From positions 1-44,382 of the forward strand of contig JAUZSK010000088.1 of the NCBI GenBank assembly GCA_030949565.1: 44,382 nt of DNA. The letters run 5' to 3'. This document shows, piece after piece, positions 19,842-28,978 of the stretch; position 1 is the first letter of the stretch, and each line of letters opens with the position of its first letter. The translations under genes were made by a program, and so were the position numbers. This stretch comes from Enterobacterales bacterium (GTDB taxonomy: Bacteria; Pseudomonadota; Gammaproteobacteria; Enterobacterales; Kangiellaceae). Below the pieces are notes generated by a model. The model did no database searches, was not told the DNA's origin, and was given only the letters and a program-made list of their open reading frames with translations.

Positions 19842-21432
19842 TTATTGCCGTTGCTTTATCGCTTCAGAATTGGTGACTTTAGATGGCGTTAAAGCTATAG
19901 TCCAAATATCCTTTTGTTGTCTTCCATCGTTGCCTAGCTTGATTACCGCTTTATTGCCATAAAAGGTAAATACCTTAGGGGTTGCTATTAAATTTTTAGT
20001 GCCATCGCTATTCAGTTGATAAATACCTGAACTAATTAACGCTCGATCATTATCGTCCTTCACGGTGAAAACAATTTCTCTTGTATCATTAATTGCAACC
20101 GTAAAGGGTGTATCAAAGTTGGACCAAACAGCCATTTTTTTGCGCCAAGTGTGTTCGGCTGGTTCGTCTATTCCCTCGCCCAATCCTTCCACACTCGTCA
20201 CGTGCTTGATATCAAAATCGAGCAGGACACCCACTTGGTTCATGATTTTCTTATATTCCAGATCACTTAATACTTTAGTGATTACATCGCCATTTTTTCG
20301 GTTAACTAACAGAGTACCATCTTTTATTTGCCAATTAACATTAGTTAGTTTGGATAATCCTTCAAGGCTGATATCTTTAACTCTAAAATTGTTAAAAATA
20401 ACGGTTTGAAGTGAGGGGGCAACTATTGTCTTTTCGACAGAATAAAACTGCATGAGAATTTGGGTTAATACGGACATAGGTATCTTCTGAAAATTGATAC
20501 TAAAAGTCTTTGCTTCACTGATATTTTCTTGATTGCTCTCTGCTTGATTAGAAAAAGAGGTGACGGGTATCGTAAGTAGTCCTACAGCAACAAGGGTTAA
20601 TAGGCTAAAAATGATTTTGGCAAAAATATTCATATTGGGATCCTCTGATAAATATTGCAATCGACGTACGTCGGGGTTTTTACTTATAACCGCGCCACAA
20701 AAAACGAGATTGGTATTGACTTGAGTGGATAGCATCAAGCTGGCAAGCTCTTGCTGATATTGATTTGTTGAAAATTTTAGACTGGCTTGATGATCACATC
20801 GAGCTTCCAATAGCTCAGATAAATCGTTACAAAGGAAACGCACAATAGGATTCCACCAGTAGATATTTCTAACCAGTTCTATCAAAGCCAGCCAGTAGTT
20901 GTCTTTATAATCATAGTGAGTTGCTTCGTGTTCTAGAATGATTGGCAGGCTGGGGGATTGAACCAACGGGCTACTTATCCATATAGCAGGATTTTTATAC
21001 CCGAGTAAAAGAGCGTTTTTTATTTTACTGCTACAAAATACTGGGATCCCTTTGTAATATTGAATGGGTTTTAATGTTTTATCTTGTTGAAGTAATTTTT
21101 GCCATTTTATATGTTTGTAAAGACGAATAATAAACAAAATGAAACCAATGGCACAAACAAAAATAAAAAAATGCAGAATAGAAATTAAAAGACCAACTAT
21201 TTTGCATAGTTATGTTGCTTTGAATCGTTTCGAAAGATTGAGGTACTATCCAGTTGATACTAACACTCGCTTGTTTTGGTAAGAAATCCCTGATAAAACT
21301 CAAAGGAATGATCCAACAAATAAAAGCAAATCCTGTGGCCCATAACCGAGCGCTAATACTCGTTTTAGATGACTTGTTATGAATGATAGCTAACAGGCTA
21401 ATGGTTAGATTGCTTATTAAAAATAGTGTCAT
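19842..21432 (-). pseudogene. BlaR1/MecR1-type M56 membrane metallopeptidase with STN-like sensor, one frameshift
   Basis: Starting at ATG 21432, the joined protein has ~529 residues. Three hydrophobic segments at residues 5-110 are followed by the zinc site HEATHYD (HExxH) near residue 168, with the second zinc region LEARCDHQAS. A fourth membrane segment lies near residues 270-290. Instead of the penicillin-binding domain of BlaR1, the C-terminus holds an STN-like fold (INFQKIPMSVLTQILMQFYS, then LTNVNWQIKDGTLLVN) and a beta-rich tail. The frame breaks in a T7 run at 21148-21154; six T restores FVCAIGFILFIIRLYKH. It is 1 bp downstream of blaI. The signal it senses is unknown. Confidence 0.8.
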
Positions 21433-21433
21433 A

Positions 21434-21830
21434 TTATTTAAGTTCCTTTTTACGCTCTTTAAGTAGCGATTCCAAATAACTAATATCATCTATTGAAAGT
21501 GATTCTTGCTGAAGAATATGGGCAACTAAAGGTTTACTTTTACCTAGAAAAACGCGATTGATAAAATCCTTGATCATAGGATCACGCAATTGATTTCTTT
21601 CCACCGCAGATCGATAATAAATCGTGCGTCCTTTTTGTTGGCTTCGTATCAACGCACCTTTTTTTTCAAGCCGATCAACTAATCGTTTTGACGGTTGAAT
21701 AGGTTACCGAATTTTTTGAAGAGCCATTTCGATTGCTGGTAATTACTTTATGAACTTCTGGGGCGGTAGACTCGTCCATCGACCAGAATAATTGCATGAC
21801 TTCCAGTTCAAAATCACTTAGTTCCATCAT
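21434..21830 (-). pseudogene. BlaI/MecI-family repressor, one frameshift
   Basis: Starting with MMELSDFELEVMQLFWSMDE, this is a BlaI/MecI/CopY winged-helix repressor of ~131 residues. The recognition helix region NSVTYSTVKTI should run directly into VDRLEKKGALIRSQQKG, but a one-base insertion near 21690 (CGATTAGTTG) causes a stop. The C-terminal helices (DFINRVFLGKSKPLVAHILQ) mediate dimerisation and are the usual site of cleavage by the BlaR1-type protease encoded next. A BlaI-type operator overlaps its promoter, so autoregulation is expected. A beta-lactamase target gene is not visible nearby. Confidence 0.82.
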
Positions 21831-21837
21831 ATATCTC

Positions 21838-21891
21838 TACATTTGTCGTTTTAATGTCTACAAGTGTAGAGATTGTTGGTTTTGTTGTCAA
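21838..21891 (-). promoter_or_regulatory. blaI promoter with TACA/TGTA operators
   Basis: On the minus strand -35 TTGACA (21886-21891), a 17-bp spacer and -10 TACACT (21863-21868) form an almost ideal sigma-70 promoter. The palindrome TCTACACTTGTAGA (21857-21870) overlaps the -10. It contains TACA-N2-TGTA, the core recognised by BlaI/MecI. A half-matching TACATTTGTC lies at 21838-21847. Confidence 0.75.
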
Positions 21892-21946
21892 GTCTTAGGT
21901 GAGCGAATGGATGTTACATCGTCATTTATCAGACAAAAATTGAATC

Positions 21947-22375
21947 CTATTTTTCAAAGGCCTTAAAACCAGTTCCGCCAAAATGAAAGCATAGGTAAAG
22001 GCTAAGGCTATCTGGGAGAAAATAGACCTGGGCTTGTGCGGTTGAATAGCTGTAGTCTTTGGATAGGATTAATGAGTATAGAACCCATAGCGTGATCGAA
22101 ACATAGCTGTAGTTAATGACGACACTAAGCATTTTACAGTTTTCAATTGGATGCTGGTCAGGCTGTTTAGTGATTATGGTTTTCAGTAATGCTTTAAAGA
22201 GTTGATGAGTTTTTTCAATACCAAAGGTAAAAAGAAATAATGAAGTTAAGATCATAAAGAAGGGAATGAGAATATTAAAAGCGAGAAAGTGATACAAATT
22301 ACCAGAAGAAAGAGCGATAAAAGCGATTGATAATAATACCAGCGGATAAATGCTGGTTTCTAGAATAAATTTCAT
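21947..22375 (-). CDS. Hypothetical inner-membrane protein
   Basis: About 142 residues as read, with three to four hydrophobic segments (residues 9-25, 30-50, 87-108 and a last one). The final residues in this frame are not membrane-like. Deleting one T from a TTTT near 21998 gives SQIALAFTYAFILAELVLRP followed by a basic tail ending at 21922. That is a far more natural last helix. The last helix slightly recalls MotA/TolQ-type proteins, but I cannot assign a family. It is divergent from the Fic fragment and downstream of nothing in an obvious operon. Confidence 0.55.
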   Translation of the reverse strand: MKFILETSIYPLVLLSIAFIALSSGNLYHFLAFNILIPFFMILTSLFLFTFGIEKTHQLFKALLKTIITKQPDQHPIENCKMLSVVINYSYVSITLWVLYSLILSKDYSYSTAQAQVYFLPDSLSLYLCFHFGGTGFKAFEK

Positions 22376-22382
22376 CGTAAAT

Positions 22383-22464
22383 ACCCTGTTTTAAGAGTTA
22401 CTCATTAAGACTAGGTATAAAGGCTAAAATTAGTCAAAATTTATTTTTGTTTTTAAAACAGGGT
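22383..22464. repeat. 12-bp perfect inverted repeat between divergent genes
   Basis: ACCCTGTTTTAA at 22383-22394 is matched by TTAAAACAGGGT at 22453-22464. It sits between the start of the membrane protein gene and the start of the Fic fragment. It could be an insertion scar or a regulatory site. Confidence 0.55.
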
Positions 22465-22713
22465 TTAGAAAATGAATTTCTGAGTTCGTTTGGTCATCGT
22501 AAACGAAAAAATGCGGAACGGTTACTTAGTCAACTCTTTCATTCACCGAAAATAAATATCAATCAAGTGGCAGAGTTATTGGGAGTTAGAAAAAATACGG
22601 CATCAGCTCTCGTTGCTGATTTTGTCAATCAGGCGGTTCTTCAAGAAGTGACTGGGCAGCAGCGTAACCGTATTTTCTATTTTCGAGACTATATTCAAAT
22701 ATTTAAAGATTAG
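22447..22713 (+). pseudogene. Orphan C-terminal winged-helix of a Fic-family protein
   Basis: The 88 residues match the end of SoFic-type AMP-transferases. LLSQLFHSPKININQVAELL, the recognition-helix segment VRKNTASALVADFV, and VTGQQRNRIFYFRDY are typical of the C-terminal winged helix. The catalytic HxFxDGNGR domain that should precede it (about 280 residues) is absent: upstream is a short intergenic region and then a divergent gene. It is either a deletion remnant or, less likely, a free DNA-binding protein. The start is uncertain (TTG at 22447 or ATG at 22472). Confidence 0.65.
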
Positions 22714-22732
22714 GGTGCTTTTCTATAAAAAC

Positions 22733-23893
22733 TTAAACCTCACCATCAACCGCCTTTTCAAATATCTTTTGATATTGGGCTGCTGAAAACTGAATCGGAT
22801 TACCCGCCGCGGTGGCATCGGCGATTGCCATTTGGCCAATTTTAAGCGCATCTTTTTGGTCGATATTGATTTCTGCCAGGCTATGGGGGATCTTGAGATC
22901 TTGGCGTAGCTTTAAAATCCAGTTTAAAAAGCCGTTAAAGTTGCCGTCTTCTAATTGTAAATAGCTGGCGAGGGATTGTATTTTATCTTCAATTGCATTT
23001 TGGTTGGTTTTTAGCACATAGGGCATCAAAATCGCGTTAAGTAGGCCGTGATGTGCATCGTACAAAGCACCGAGTGAGTGAGCAATGGCGTGCATGCCAC
23101 CGAGTCCTTTTTGAAAAGCGGTAGCGCCCATGGTGGATGCCACTAACATTTGGGTGCGCGCTTCAAGGTTACTGCCATCGGCTACAGCAATGGGCAGGTA
23201 TTGTTTGATAAGAGCAATACCTTGCATGGCGATCCCTTCTGCCATCGGGTGGTAGAAGGGCGAGCAAAGCGCCTCAAGATTATGTGACAATGCATCCATT
23301 CCGGTGGCGGCGGTTAAGTGTGCAGGCAAACCACAGGTTAATAGCGGATCGAGTATCACTTGAGCCGGTAACATATTGGGATGAAAGATGATTTTCTTGA
23401 GCTTTTTCTGACTGTCTGTTATCACCGAAGCGCGACCGACTTCTGATCCGGTTCCGGCGGTCGTGGGAATGGCGATCACTGGTGCCATGCTATCGCTATT
23501 GACTGCCTTCCAATTGCTGCCGACATCTTCGTAATCCCAAAGAACACCCTTTTGTCCGACCATCAAGGCAATCGCCTTAGCGGCATCCAGCGCCGAACCA
23601 CCGCCGAGTGCAATCACACCATCATTTTTCTGCTGATGATAGCAAGCCACGCCCGCCATGACATTCTCGCCGTTAGGATTGGCTTTGACCTCAGAAAACA
23701 CGCTCGCATCACAGCCTGCGTCCGATAAATACTGTTTAATTTCAGCCAACATAGGTAGTGCTGCGATGCCGGGATCGGTGACAATCAAGGGGGCTTGTAT
23801 TGACATTGAGTTACAAAGTTTGGCGATTTCTTTGACCCGACCGGCGCCAACACGCATTTGAGTCGGATAGTTCCAATTGGCTGATAAAGTCAC
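22733..23893 (-). CDS. Iron-containing alcohol dehydrogenase
   Basis: This 386-residue group III Fe-ADH has the NAD-binding GGGSALDAAKAIA, the PTTAGTGSEV block, and the metal-binding region GMDALSHNLEAL and GGMHAIAHSLGALYDAHHG carrying the conserved His ligands. Its reaction is NAD-dependent oxidation of a primary alcohol to an aldehyde, or the reverse. It is the last gene of a minus-strand cluster, 35 bp after an aldehyde dehydrogenase gene. The pair could oxidise an alcohol to an acid in two steps. The substrate is unknown; the upstream PuuA-like synthetase suggests an amino alcohol or amine derivative. Confidence 0.92.
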   Translation of the reverse strand: MTLSANWNYPTQMRVGAGRVKEIAKLCNSMSIQAPLIVTDPGIAALPMLAEIKQYLSDAGCDASVFSEVKANPNGENVMAGVACYHQQKNDGVIALGGGSALDAAKAIALMVGQKGVLWDYEDVGSNWKAVNSDSMAPVIAIPTTAGTGSEVGRASVITDSQKKLKKIIFHPNMLPAQVILDPLLTCGLPAHLTAATGMDALSHNLEALCSPFYHPMAEGIAMQGIALIKQYLPIAVADGSNLEARTQMLVASTMGATAFQKGLGGMHAIAHSLGALYDAHHGLLNAILMPYVLKTNQNAIEDKIQSLASYLQLEDGNFNGFLNWILKLRQDLKIPHSLAEINIDQKDALKIGQMAIADATAAGNPIQFSAAQYQKIFEKAVDGEV

Positions 23894-23927
23894 AAGAGTT
23901 TCCTATAAGCTGGTGAATGGAGGATTA

Positions 23928-25316
23928 CTAAATTTGTTTAATATGAAAGGACTTGGGCTGAGTCACGGCATCAAATCCTAAAACAGAAAGGCTACAACCG
24001 CTACCGGAATCTTTTACTCCGGTCCAAGCCAACTCAGGATCCAGATAATCACAGCGATTGATAAAAAAAGTGCCGCTTTCAATGCTTTGGCCTAGTTCAA
24101 TACCATGGCTAAGATCCTGAGTAAAAATACTGGCGGTTAATCCAAAGGGGCTATCGTTGATTAGCATTACCGCCTCTTGATCTGAGGCTACCTTTTGGAT
24201 CCCTATCACCGGTCCAAAGGATTCATCCATCATCAAGGACATGGAATGATCCACTTGCGTCAGTATTTGCGGCATCAGATAGGCGGAATTACCCGTGTCC
24301 ATCGGAAAATTAATTTCATCGATGTGAGTCATGGCGCCCTGTTTGCAAGCTTGTTTTATTTGTCCACGAACAAAGTCAGCGGCTTTTTGATTAACCATCG
24401 GTCCGAGGGTGGTTTTAGTTTCATCGGAGCGCCCGAGTTTTAGCTGATTGACCCAAGCAATGGCTTTGGCCAAAAAATCATCATAGATAGGATCTGCCAC
24501 ATAGATCCTTTCAATACCACAACAAGATTGTCCGGAGTTAAAAAACGCGCCATCCATGGTGGTTTCAACTGCCACCTCAAGATCAGCATCAGCTCGCACA
24601 TAAGCAGGATCTTTGCCGCCAAGCTCTAAACCAAGCTTAACAAATCGACCTACGGCGGCTTGCTCGATTATAGCGCCACCCTTGGTGGAGCCAGTAAAAG
24701 CGATATAGTTAACCTTGGACGATTGAATTAATTGCTCGGTCGCATCATGGGTTAAATGCAACGCTTGTAAAAGACCATCGGGCAAGCCGGCTGCGGTAAA
24801 AGCTTCGGCTAAACGCTCTGATACCAGCGGTGTTTGCGCCGAGTGTTTTAATAACACCGAATTTCCAGCCAACAAAGCCGGAACCAAGCTGTTAATGGCC
24901 GTCAGGTAGGGATAATTCCAGGGTGCAATAATCAAAACAACACCCACCGGATCACGCTGGATCCACCGCTCAAAGCCTTGTTTTTGTGGAATTTTAATTC
25001 TGGCAAGGGCTTCATCGGACAATTCAATCATTTTGCGGGCTCTCTCTTCCAAGCCATTGATTTCCCCAGCAGCAAAGGCTATTGGACGCCCCATCTGCCA
25101 ACAGATTTCAGTGGCTAATGTTTCCTTGTTAGCCACTAGATGATCAATCGCTGCACTACAGATAGATTGCCGCTGTTTTAGCGGGGTTTTTGCCCATTGT
25201 TTTTGTACTTGGACGGCCTTTTGTAGATGATCAGCCATGGCCGATGGAGCAGTATACTGACGCTTGGTGTAGATCGAGCCATCAATGGGGCTGATGCAGT
25301 TAAATTCTTGAGTCAT
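23928..25316 (-). CDS. NAD(P)-dependent aldehyde dehydrogenase
   Basis: The 462-residue protein is a complete ALDH-superfamily enzyme. The coenzyme region PWNYPYLTAINSLVPALLAG, the GSTKGG turn, the catalytic-glutamate region LELGGKDPAYV and the catalytic Cys in FFNSGQSCCGIERIYV are all seen. The DESFGPVI motif is also in place. It oxidises an aldehyde to the acid, probably after the Fe-ADH encoded downstream. It lies in the TRAP/PuuA-like cluster, separated from the synthetase by a gap holding the 150-bp repeat copy B. Confidence 0.93.
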   Translation of the reverse strand: MTQEFNCISPIDGSIYTKRQYTAPSAMADHLQKAVQVQKQWAKTPLKQRQSICSAAIDHLVANKETLATEICWQMGRPIAFAAGEINGLEERARKMIELSDEALARIKIPQKQGFERWIQRDPVGVVLIIAPWNYPYLTAINSLVPALLAGNSVLLKHSAQTPLVSERLAEAFTAAGLPDGLLQALHLTHDATEQLIQSSKVNYIAFTGSTKGGAIIEQAAVGRFVKLGLELGGKDPAYVRADADLEVAVETTMDGAFFNSGQSCCGIERIYVADPIYDDFLAKAIAWVNQLKLGRSDETKTTLGPMVNQKAADFVRGQIKQACKQGAMTHIDEINFPMDTGNSAYLMPQILTQVDHSMSLMMDESFGPVIGIQKVASDQEAVMLINDSPFGLTASIFTQDLSHGIELGQSIESGTFFINRCDYLDPELAWTGVKDSGSGCSLSVLGFDAVTQPKSFHIKQI

Positions 25317-25339
25317 AGGTTGAATTCTTTGGTTAGTTA

Positions 25340-25491
25340 GTCACTATTCAGCTTTCCTCAAAAACCATCCATTTCTTCGTTCGGAAATGGACACATAAAC
25401 GAGTATGCTCACATTTCCTGCCTCAAACTGGCTGATTTTTGAGGCAACCTGAAGCGTTACGGTGTTCTTTGAATACTCACTGAATAGTTAC
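25340..25491 (-). repeat. ~150-bp MITE-like repeat, copy B
   Basis: The reverse complement of this segment is ~95% identical to copy A at 13886-14035. It is bounded by GTAACTATTCAG and GCTGAATAGTGAC. Internal arms GCCTCAAA/TTTGAGGC form an 8-bp stem. It sits between the synthetase and aldehyde dehydrogenase genes and may end or process the transcript. Confidence 0.8.
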
Positions 25492-25588
25492 CTTGGTTAT
25501 TGGTTTATACCTGTCATTAATCAAGATACAGGGTAACTATTGTCTGTCTATACTAAACGGCTTAATTAAATAATTTCAAAATAGCGTT

Positions 25589-26935
25589 TCAGTTCCCAAT
25601 CGGTACATGTTTGCTAAATTCTCTGGCTTCCCAGTCTCGAGAGGCAGAAAAATGCTGCACAAAGGCATCACCAAATAGGCTTTTAGCCGCCTCGGAGCTT
25701 GCCAGACGCCTAGCCGATTCAGCAAGGCTAGTCGGCAAAGCCAGTTCTAACGGATGTTTTTGTGCATAAGCGTTGCCTTTTACTTGCTCGTAGGGCGTCC
25801 AGCCTTGTTCAATGCCATAAAGACCCGCACCAAGCGCCGCGGCTAAGGCTAAATAGGGGTTGGCATCGGCTGATCCGAGTCGGTATTCCACTCTTTGTGA
25901 TTTTTCGCTACCGGGGATCACGCGTAATGCGGTGGTACGATTTTCAACGCCCCAAGTGGCATCTGTCGGTGCCCAAAATCCGGGTACGAGTCGCGAATAG
26001 CTATTGACCGTTGGCGCAAACATCGCCAATAACTCAGGCATTAAACGCTGTTGCCCTGCCACAAACTGGCGTTGAATTTTACTCATATTATGCTCACCTT
26101 TGGCATCATAAAAGGCCGAGGACTGATCTTTCTTATGTCTTAGAGATAAATGAATATGGCCACTTTGTCCGGGATAATCATTCGACCATTTGGCCATAAA
26201 GGTTGCCATCATACCGCGCTGCTGAGCAAAGACTTTGATAAATGTTTTAAACAAGGCGGCTTTATCAGCGGCCGCTTCGGCATTATCCACCGCAATGGCG
26301 GCTTCTATCACGCCAGGACCGGTTTCCGTATGCAGGCCTTCAATGGGAAAATCCATCTGCTGGCAAAGTTCTAATAATTCATGGTAGAGATCGGCATAAA
26401 CTGAATTGCGGATCATGGAATAGCCAAACCAACCGGGGGTAATGGGCTTTAAGTTTTGATAGTTCTTTTCGGCAATCGAGTCCGGCGTTTCATCGAACAT
26501 GAAAAACTCATATTCCAGTGCAGCAAAGGCATCAAAACCCATCTCTGCGGCCTTGTTTAATACTCGCCTCAGTGTCCCACGAGGACAAATGGCTTCAGCT
26601 TGATCGGAAAATTCCGCCATAAACAGCAGCATATTATCTTCAAAGGGTAAATCGCGGCAGGTGTGAGGCAGTATGCGCACCGGTGCATCAGGATAACCCG
26701 TATGCCAGCCGGTATATTGGCAATTATCGTAGAGTTGATCTTGGCAATCCCAGCCCAACACCACATCACAAAAAGCAAAACCAGTGTCCAGTGAGGCGAA
26801 AAATTTTTCACGGCTCATGTATTTGCCGCGCATCACGCCATCATTATCAAACAAACCGACTTTAACATGGGTCAGCTCTCTCTCTAAGACTATTTTTTTT
26901 GCATCTTCAATGCTTTTAACATCTCTGGCTTTCAT
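25589..26935 (-). CDS. Glutamine synthetase family, PuuA-like (gamma-glutamyl amine ligase)
   Basis: This 448-residue enzyme has the beta-grasp N-terminus and the catalytic domain of glutamine synthetases. ALEYEFFMFD carries metal-binding Glu, HTETGPGVIEAAI further Glu ligands, and GQSGHIHLSLR the conserved His. The C-terminal RVEYRLGSADANPYLALAA is the adenylylation-region equivalent typical of the family. The sequence is closer to gamma-glutamylpolyamine or gamma-glutamylethanolamide synthetases than to housekeeping GlnA. Such enzymes attach glutamate to an amine for catabolism. The neighbours (TRAP importer, alcohol and aldehyde dehydrogenases) fit an amine or amino-alcohol pathway. The substrate is inferred only. 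Confidence 0.87.
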   Translation of the reverse strand: MKARDVKSIEDAKKIVLERELTHVKVGLFDNDGVMRGKYMSREKFFASLDTGFAFCDVVLGWDCQDQLYDNCQYTGWHTGYPDAPVRILPHTCRDLPFEDNMLLFMAEFSDQAEAICPRGTLRRVLNKAAEMGFDAFAALEYEFFMFDETPDSIAEKNYQNLKPITPGWFGYSMIRNSVYADLYHELLELCQQMDFPIEGLHTETGPGVIEAAIAVDNAEAAADKAALFKTFIKVFAQQRGMMATFMAKWSNDYPGQSGHIHLSLRHKKDQSSAFYDAKGEHNMSKIQRQFVAGQQRLMPELLAMFAPTVNSYSRLVPGFWAPTDATWGVENRTTALRVIPGSEKSQRVEYRLGSADANPYLALAAALGAGLYGIEQGWTPYEQVKGNAYAQKHPLELALPTSLAESARRLASSEAAKSLFGDAFVQHFSASRDWEAREFSKHVPIGN

Positions 26936-26968
26936 TTTTCGCTCTCTTAATCTTTCGTTTTCTATCGA

Positions 26969-28291
26969 TTATTTAGGGTATACCATTTCTGGCAGCCACA
27001 GGGCAATTTGTGGAAACGCCATAATTAGCCCTAGCCCAAATAACATGATCAAGACAAAGGGAATAATCGAATAATAAATGTCTGTTAGGCTAATTTCTTT
27101 AGGTGCCATAGCCTTCATTAAAAATAGATTATAGCCGAAAGGCGGCGTCATATAAGCAATTTGACAAGTAATGGTGTATAAAACGCCATACCAAATGGGA
27201 TTAAAACCAAGCACCTTAATTAAGGGTATGTAGAGCGGAGCGACAATCACTAGCATCGCGGTGTCGTCTAAAAACATTCCCATCACAATATAGGAAACCT
27301 GCATTAAAATCAGCACTTCCCAAGGCGTTAAGCCCCATTGATCAAGAAATAACGATTCAATCGCTCGCACAGCGCCAACACCATCAAATACTGCGCCAAA
27401 ACAGAGGGCGGCTAAGATAATCCACATAAACATGGCGCTAATGGCCATGGTTTTTTCCAAACAGGCATTAAATACTTTGCGGGATAAGCGTTTTCTGCCC
27501 CAAGCGGCTAAAGTCGCCGCCAAGGCACCGACAGCGGAGCTTTCAACAAGGCTGGTAACGCCCATCACAAATAAGCCAATTACCGAAAAAATAATAACCA
27601 GCGGTAAAATGCCAGCTTTTAGTAGCGCGATTTTTTCAATCAGCGGCATGGACCTTTCTTCCTTCGGCAGTGCCGGTCCCATTTGCGGCTGTAGATGACA
27701 GCGGATCAGGATATAGAGTATAAATAACCCTGCCAGCATTAAACCGGGTAATACGCCTGCTAGCCACAATTGACTGACCGGTTGTCTAGCAATCATACCG
27801 TAGAGCACTAGCACAATACTGGGTGGCACTAAAATACCTAACGAACTGCCGGCCTGGATCACACCCGTCACCATGCGCTTGTCATAATGACGTTTTAACA
27901 TTTCTGGGAGTGCGATGCTGGTGCCGATTGCCATGCCCGCAACACTTAAACCGTTCATCGCAGAGATAGCAATCATAAGCAATACGGTGACCACCGCAAG
28001 ACCGCCTTTTAAGCCACCCATCCATACGTGTAGCATATTGTAGAGATCACTGGCGATACCGGACTCCGACAACATATAACCCATAAACACAAACAGTGGC
28101 AGGGTGATCAAGGGATACCAATTCAGCAGTTTAATGCTGGCGGTAAAGGCCATTTCGGAGCCTCCGTCGCCCCACAGTAAGAGTGATGTCACCACCGCCA
28201 CAAAACCGATGGCAGCAAATACTCTTTGCCCGGTTAGCATCATTAGCATCATGCTGGTGAACATCAATAGCGCGATTAATTCATAACTCAT
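26969..28291 (-). CDS. dctM: TRAP transporter large membrane subunit DctM
   Basis: The 440-residue protein has about 12 hydrophobic segments and the DctM family pattern. GLSVAGMAIGTSIALPEML, QAGSSLGILVPPSIVLVLYG and YMTPPFGYNLFLMKAMAP are present. It forms the sodium-driven channel of the tripartite importer. Its start overlaps the DctQ stop by 4 bp, and the synthetase follows 33 bp downstream, so one transcript is likely. Confidence 0.94.
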   Translation of the reverse strand: MSYELIALLMFTSMMLMMLTGQRVFAAIGFVAVVTSLLLWGDGGSEMAFTASIKLLNWYPLITLPLFVFMGYMLSESGIASDLYNMLHVWMGGLKGGLAVVTVLLMIAISAMNGLSVAGMAIGTSIALPEMLKRHYDKRMVTGVIQAGSSLGILVPPSIVLVLYGMIARQPVSQLWLAGVLPGLMLAGLFILYILIRCHLQPQMGPALPKEERSMPLIEKIALLKAGILPLVIIFSVIGLFVMGVTSLVESSAVGALAATLAAWGRKRLSRKVFNACLEKTMAISAMFMWIILAALCFGAVFDGVGAVRAIESLFLDQWGLTPWEVLILMQVSYIVMGMFLDDTAMLVIVAPLYIPLIKVLGFNPIWYGVLYTITCQIAYMTPPFGYNLFLMKAMAPKEISLTDIYYSIIPFVLIMLFGLGLIMAFPQIALWLPEMVYPK

Positions 28292-28821
28292 GACGCATCA
28301 CTCGATTCAAGATTCAGGCTTTTACCGCTTGCTGTGGCAATATCTTTAAACAACATGGCAAAAGCTTGCAATAGCATTAATAAGATACCGATGGACATGA
28401 TGATTTTAATTGGTGCCATATAAGGCGCCCAAGCGGAATAGTTTTTTTGTCCATACTCTAATGCATAAGAGGTGCTTGAGTAACCGCCATAAAGCAATAT
28501 AGACAGATAAAAAATAAGAAAAAAGACCGTTATGCTATCCACAAAAGCGCGTTTTTTAACCGACCAACGCTCATAAAAAATATCCATTCGCACATGGGAA
28601 CCCTTTTGCATGGAATAGCCACCGCTTAGTAAATAATAGGCCGCCATGGTGAACTGAGCTAATTCCATGGTCCATAAAAAGGGTCTATCAAAAAGTAAGC
28701 GTGAAAAAACCGAAAGGATTAAAATAGCGATCATCATAACCACCAAATACATAGCAAAACGTCCGACCTTTTGATTGATGGCATCGACTGTTTTGACATA
28801 GCGTTTAATAAAGTTGGGCAT
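28288..28821 (-). CDS. dctQ: TRAP transporter small membrane subunit DctQ
   Basis: With four membrane helices and the FxxxxxxxxYYLLxGGY pattern, this is the DctQ subunit (~177 residues). I choose the ATG at 28821 because an AGGAAA ribosome site sits just upstream; an upstream start at 28905 lies in repeat-containing DNA. A short bacterial repeat and an inverted CAAGTAT/ATACTTG pair separate it from dctP. Confidence 0.88.
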   Translation of the reverse strand: MPNFIKRYVKTVDAINQKVGRFAMYLVVMMIAILILSVFSRLLFDRPFLWTMELAQFTMAAYYLLSGGYSMQKGSHVRMDIFYERWSVKKRAFVDSITVFFLIFYLSILLYGGYSSTSYALEYGQKNYSAWAPYMAPIKIIMSIGILLMLLQAFAMLFKDIATASGKSLNLESSDAS

Positions 28822-28932
28822 TTTTGTTTCCTGTTGGCCGGTCAAATACTCAAGTATACCGCCATTGTTTGGCATACTTGCTGTTCGTGGTAATAAGCGC
28901 CACATGTCAATTTGTTTGCTGGAAGAACTTTA

Positions 28933-28970
28933 ACAGATTGCCGCGTCGCTTCACTCCTCGCAAAGACAGT
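28933..28970. repeat. Dispersed GTCATTGCGAGG-type repeat
   Basis: Read on the minus strand, this segment is close to the widespread bacterial intergenic repeat GTCATTGCGAGGAGTGAAGC (then GACGCGGCAATCT). It fills the gap between dctP and dctQ and may form a hairpin that lowers the downstream message. A degenerate relative is at 35494-35578. Confidence 0.6.
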
Positions 28971-28978
28971 CCTATGTT

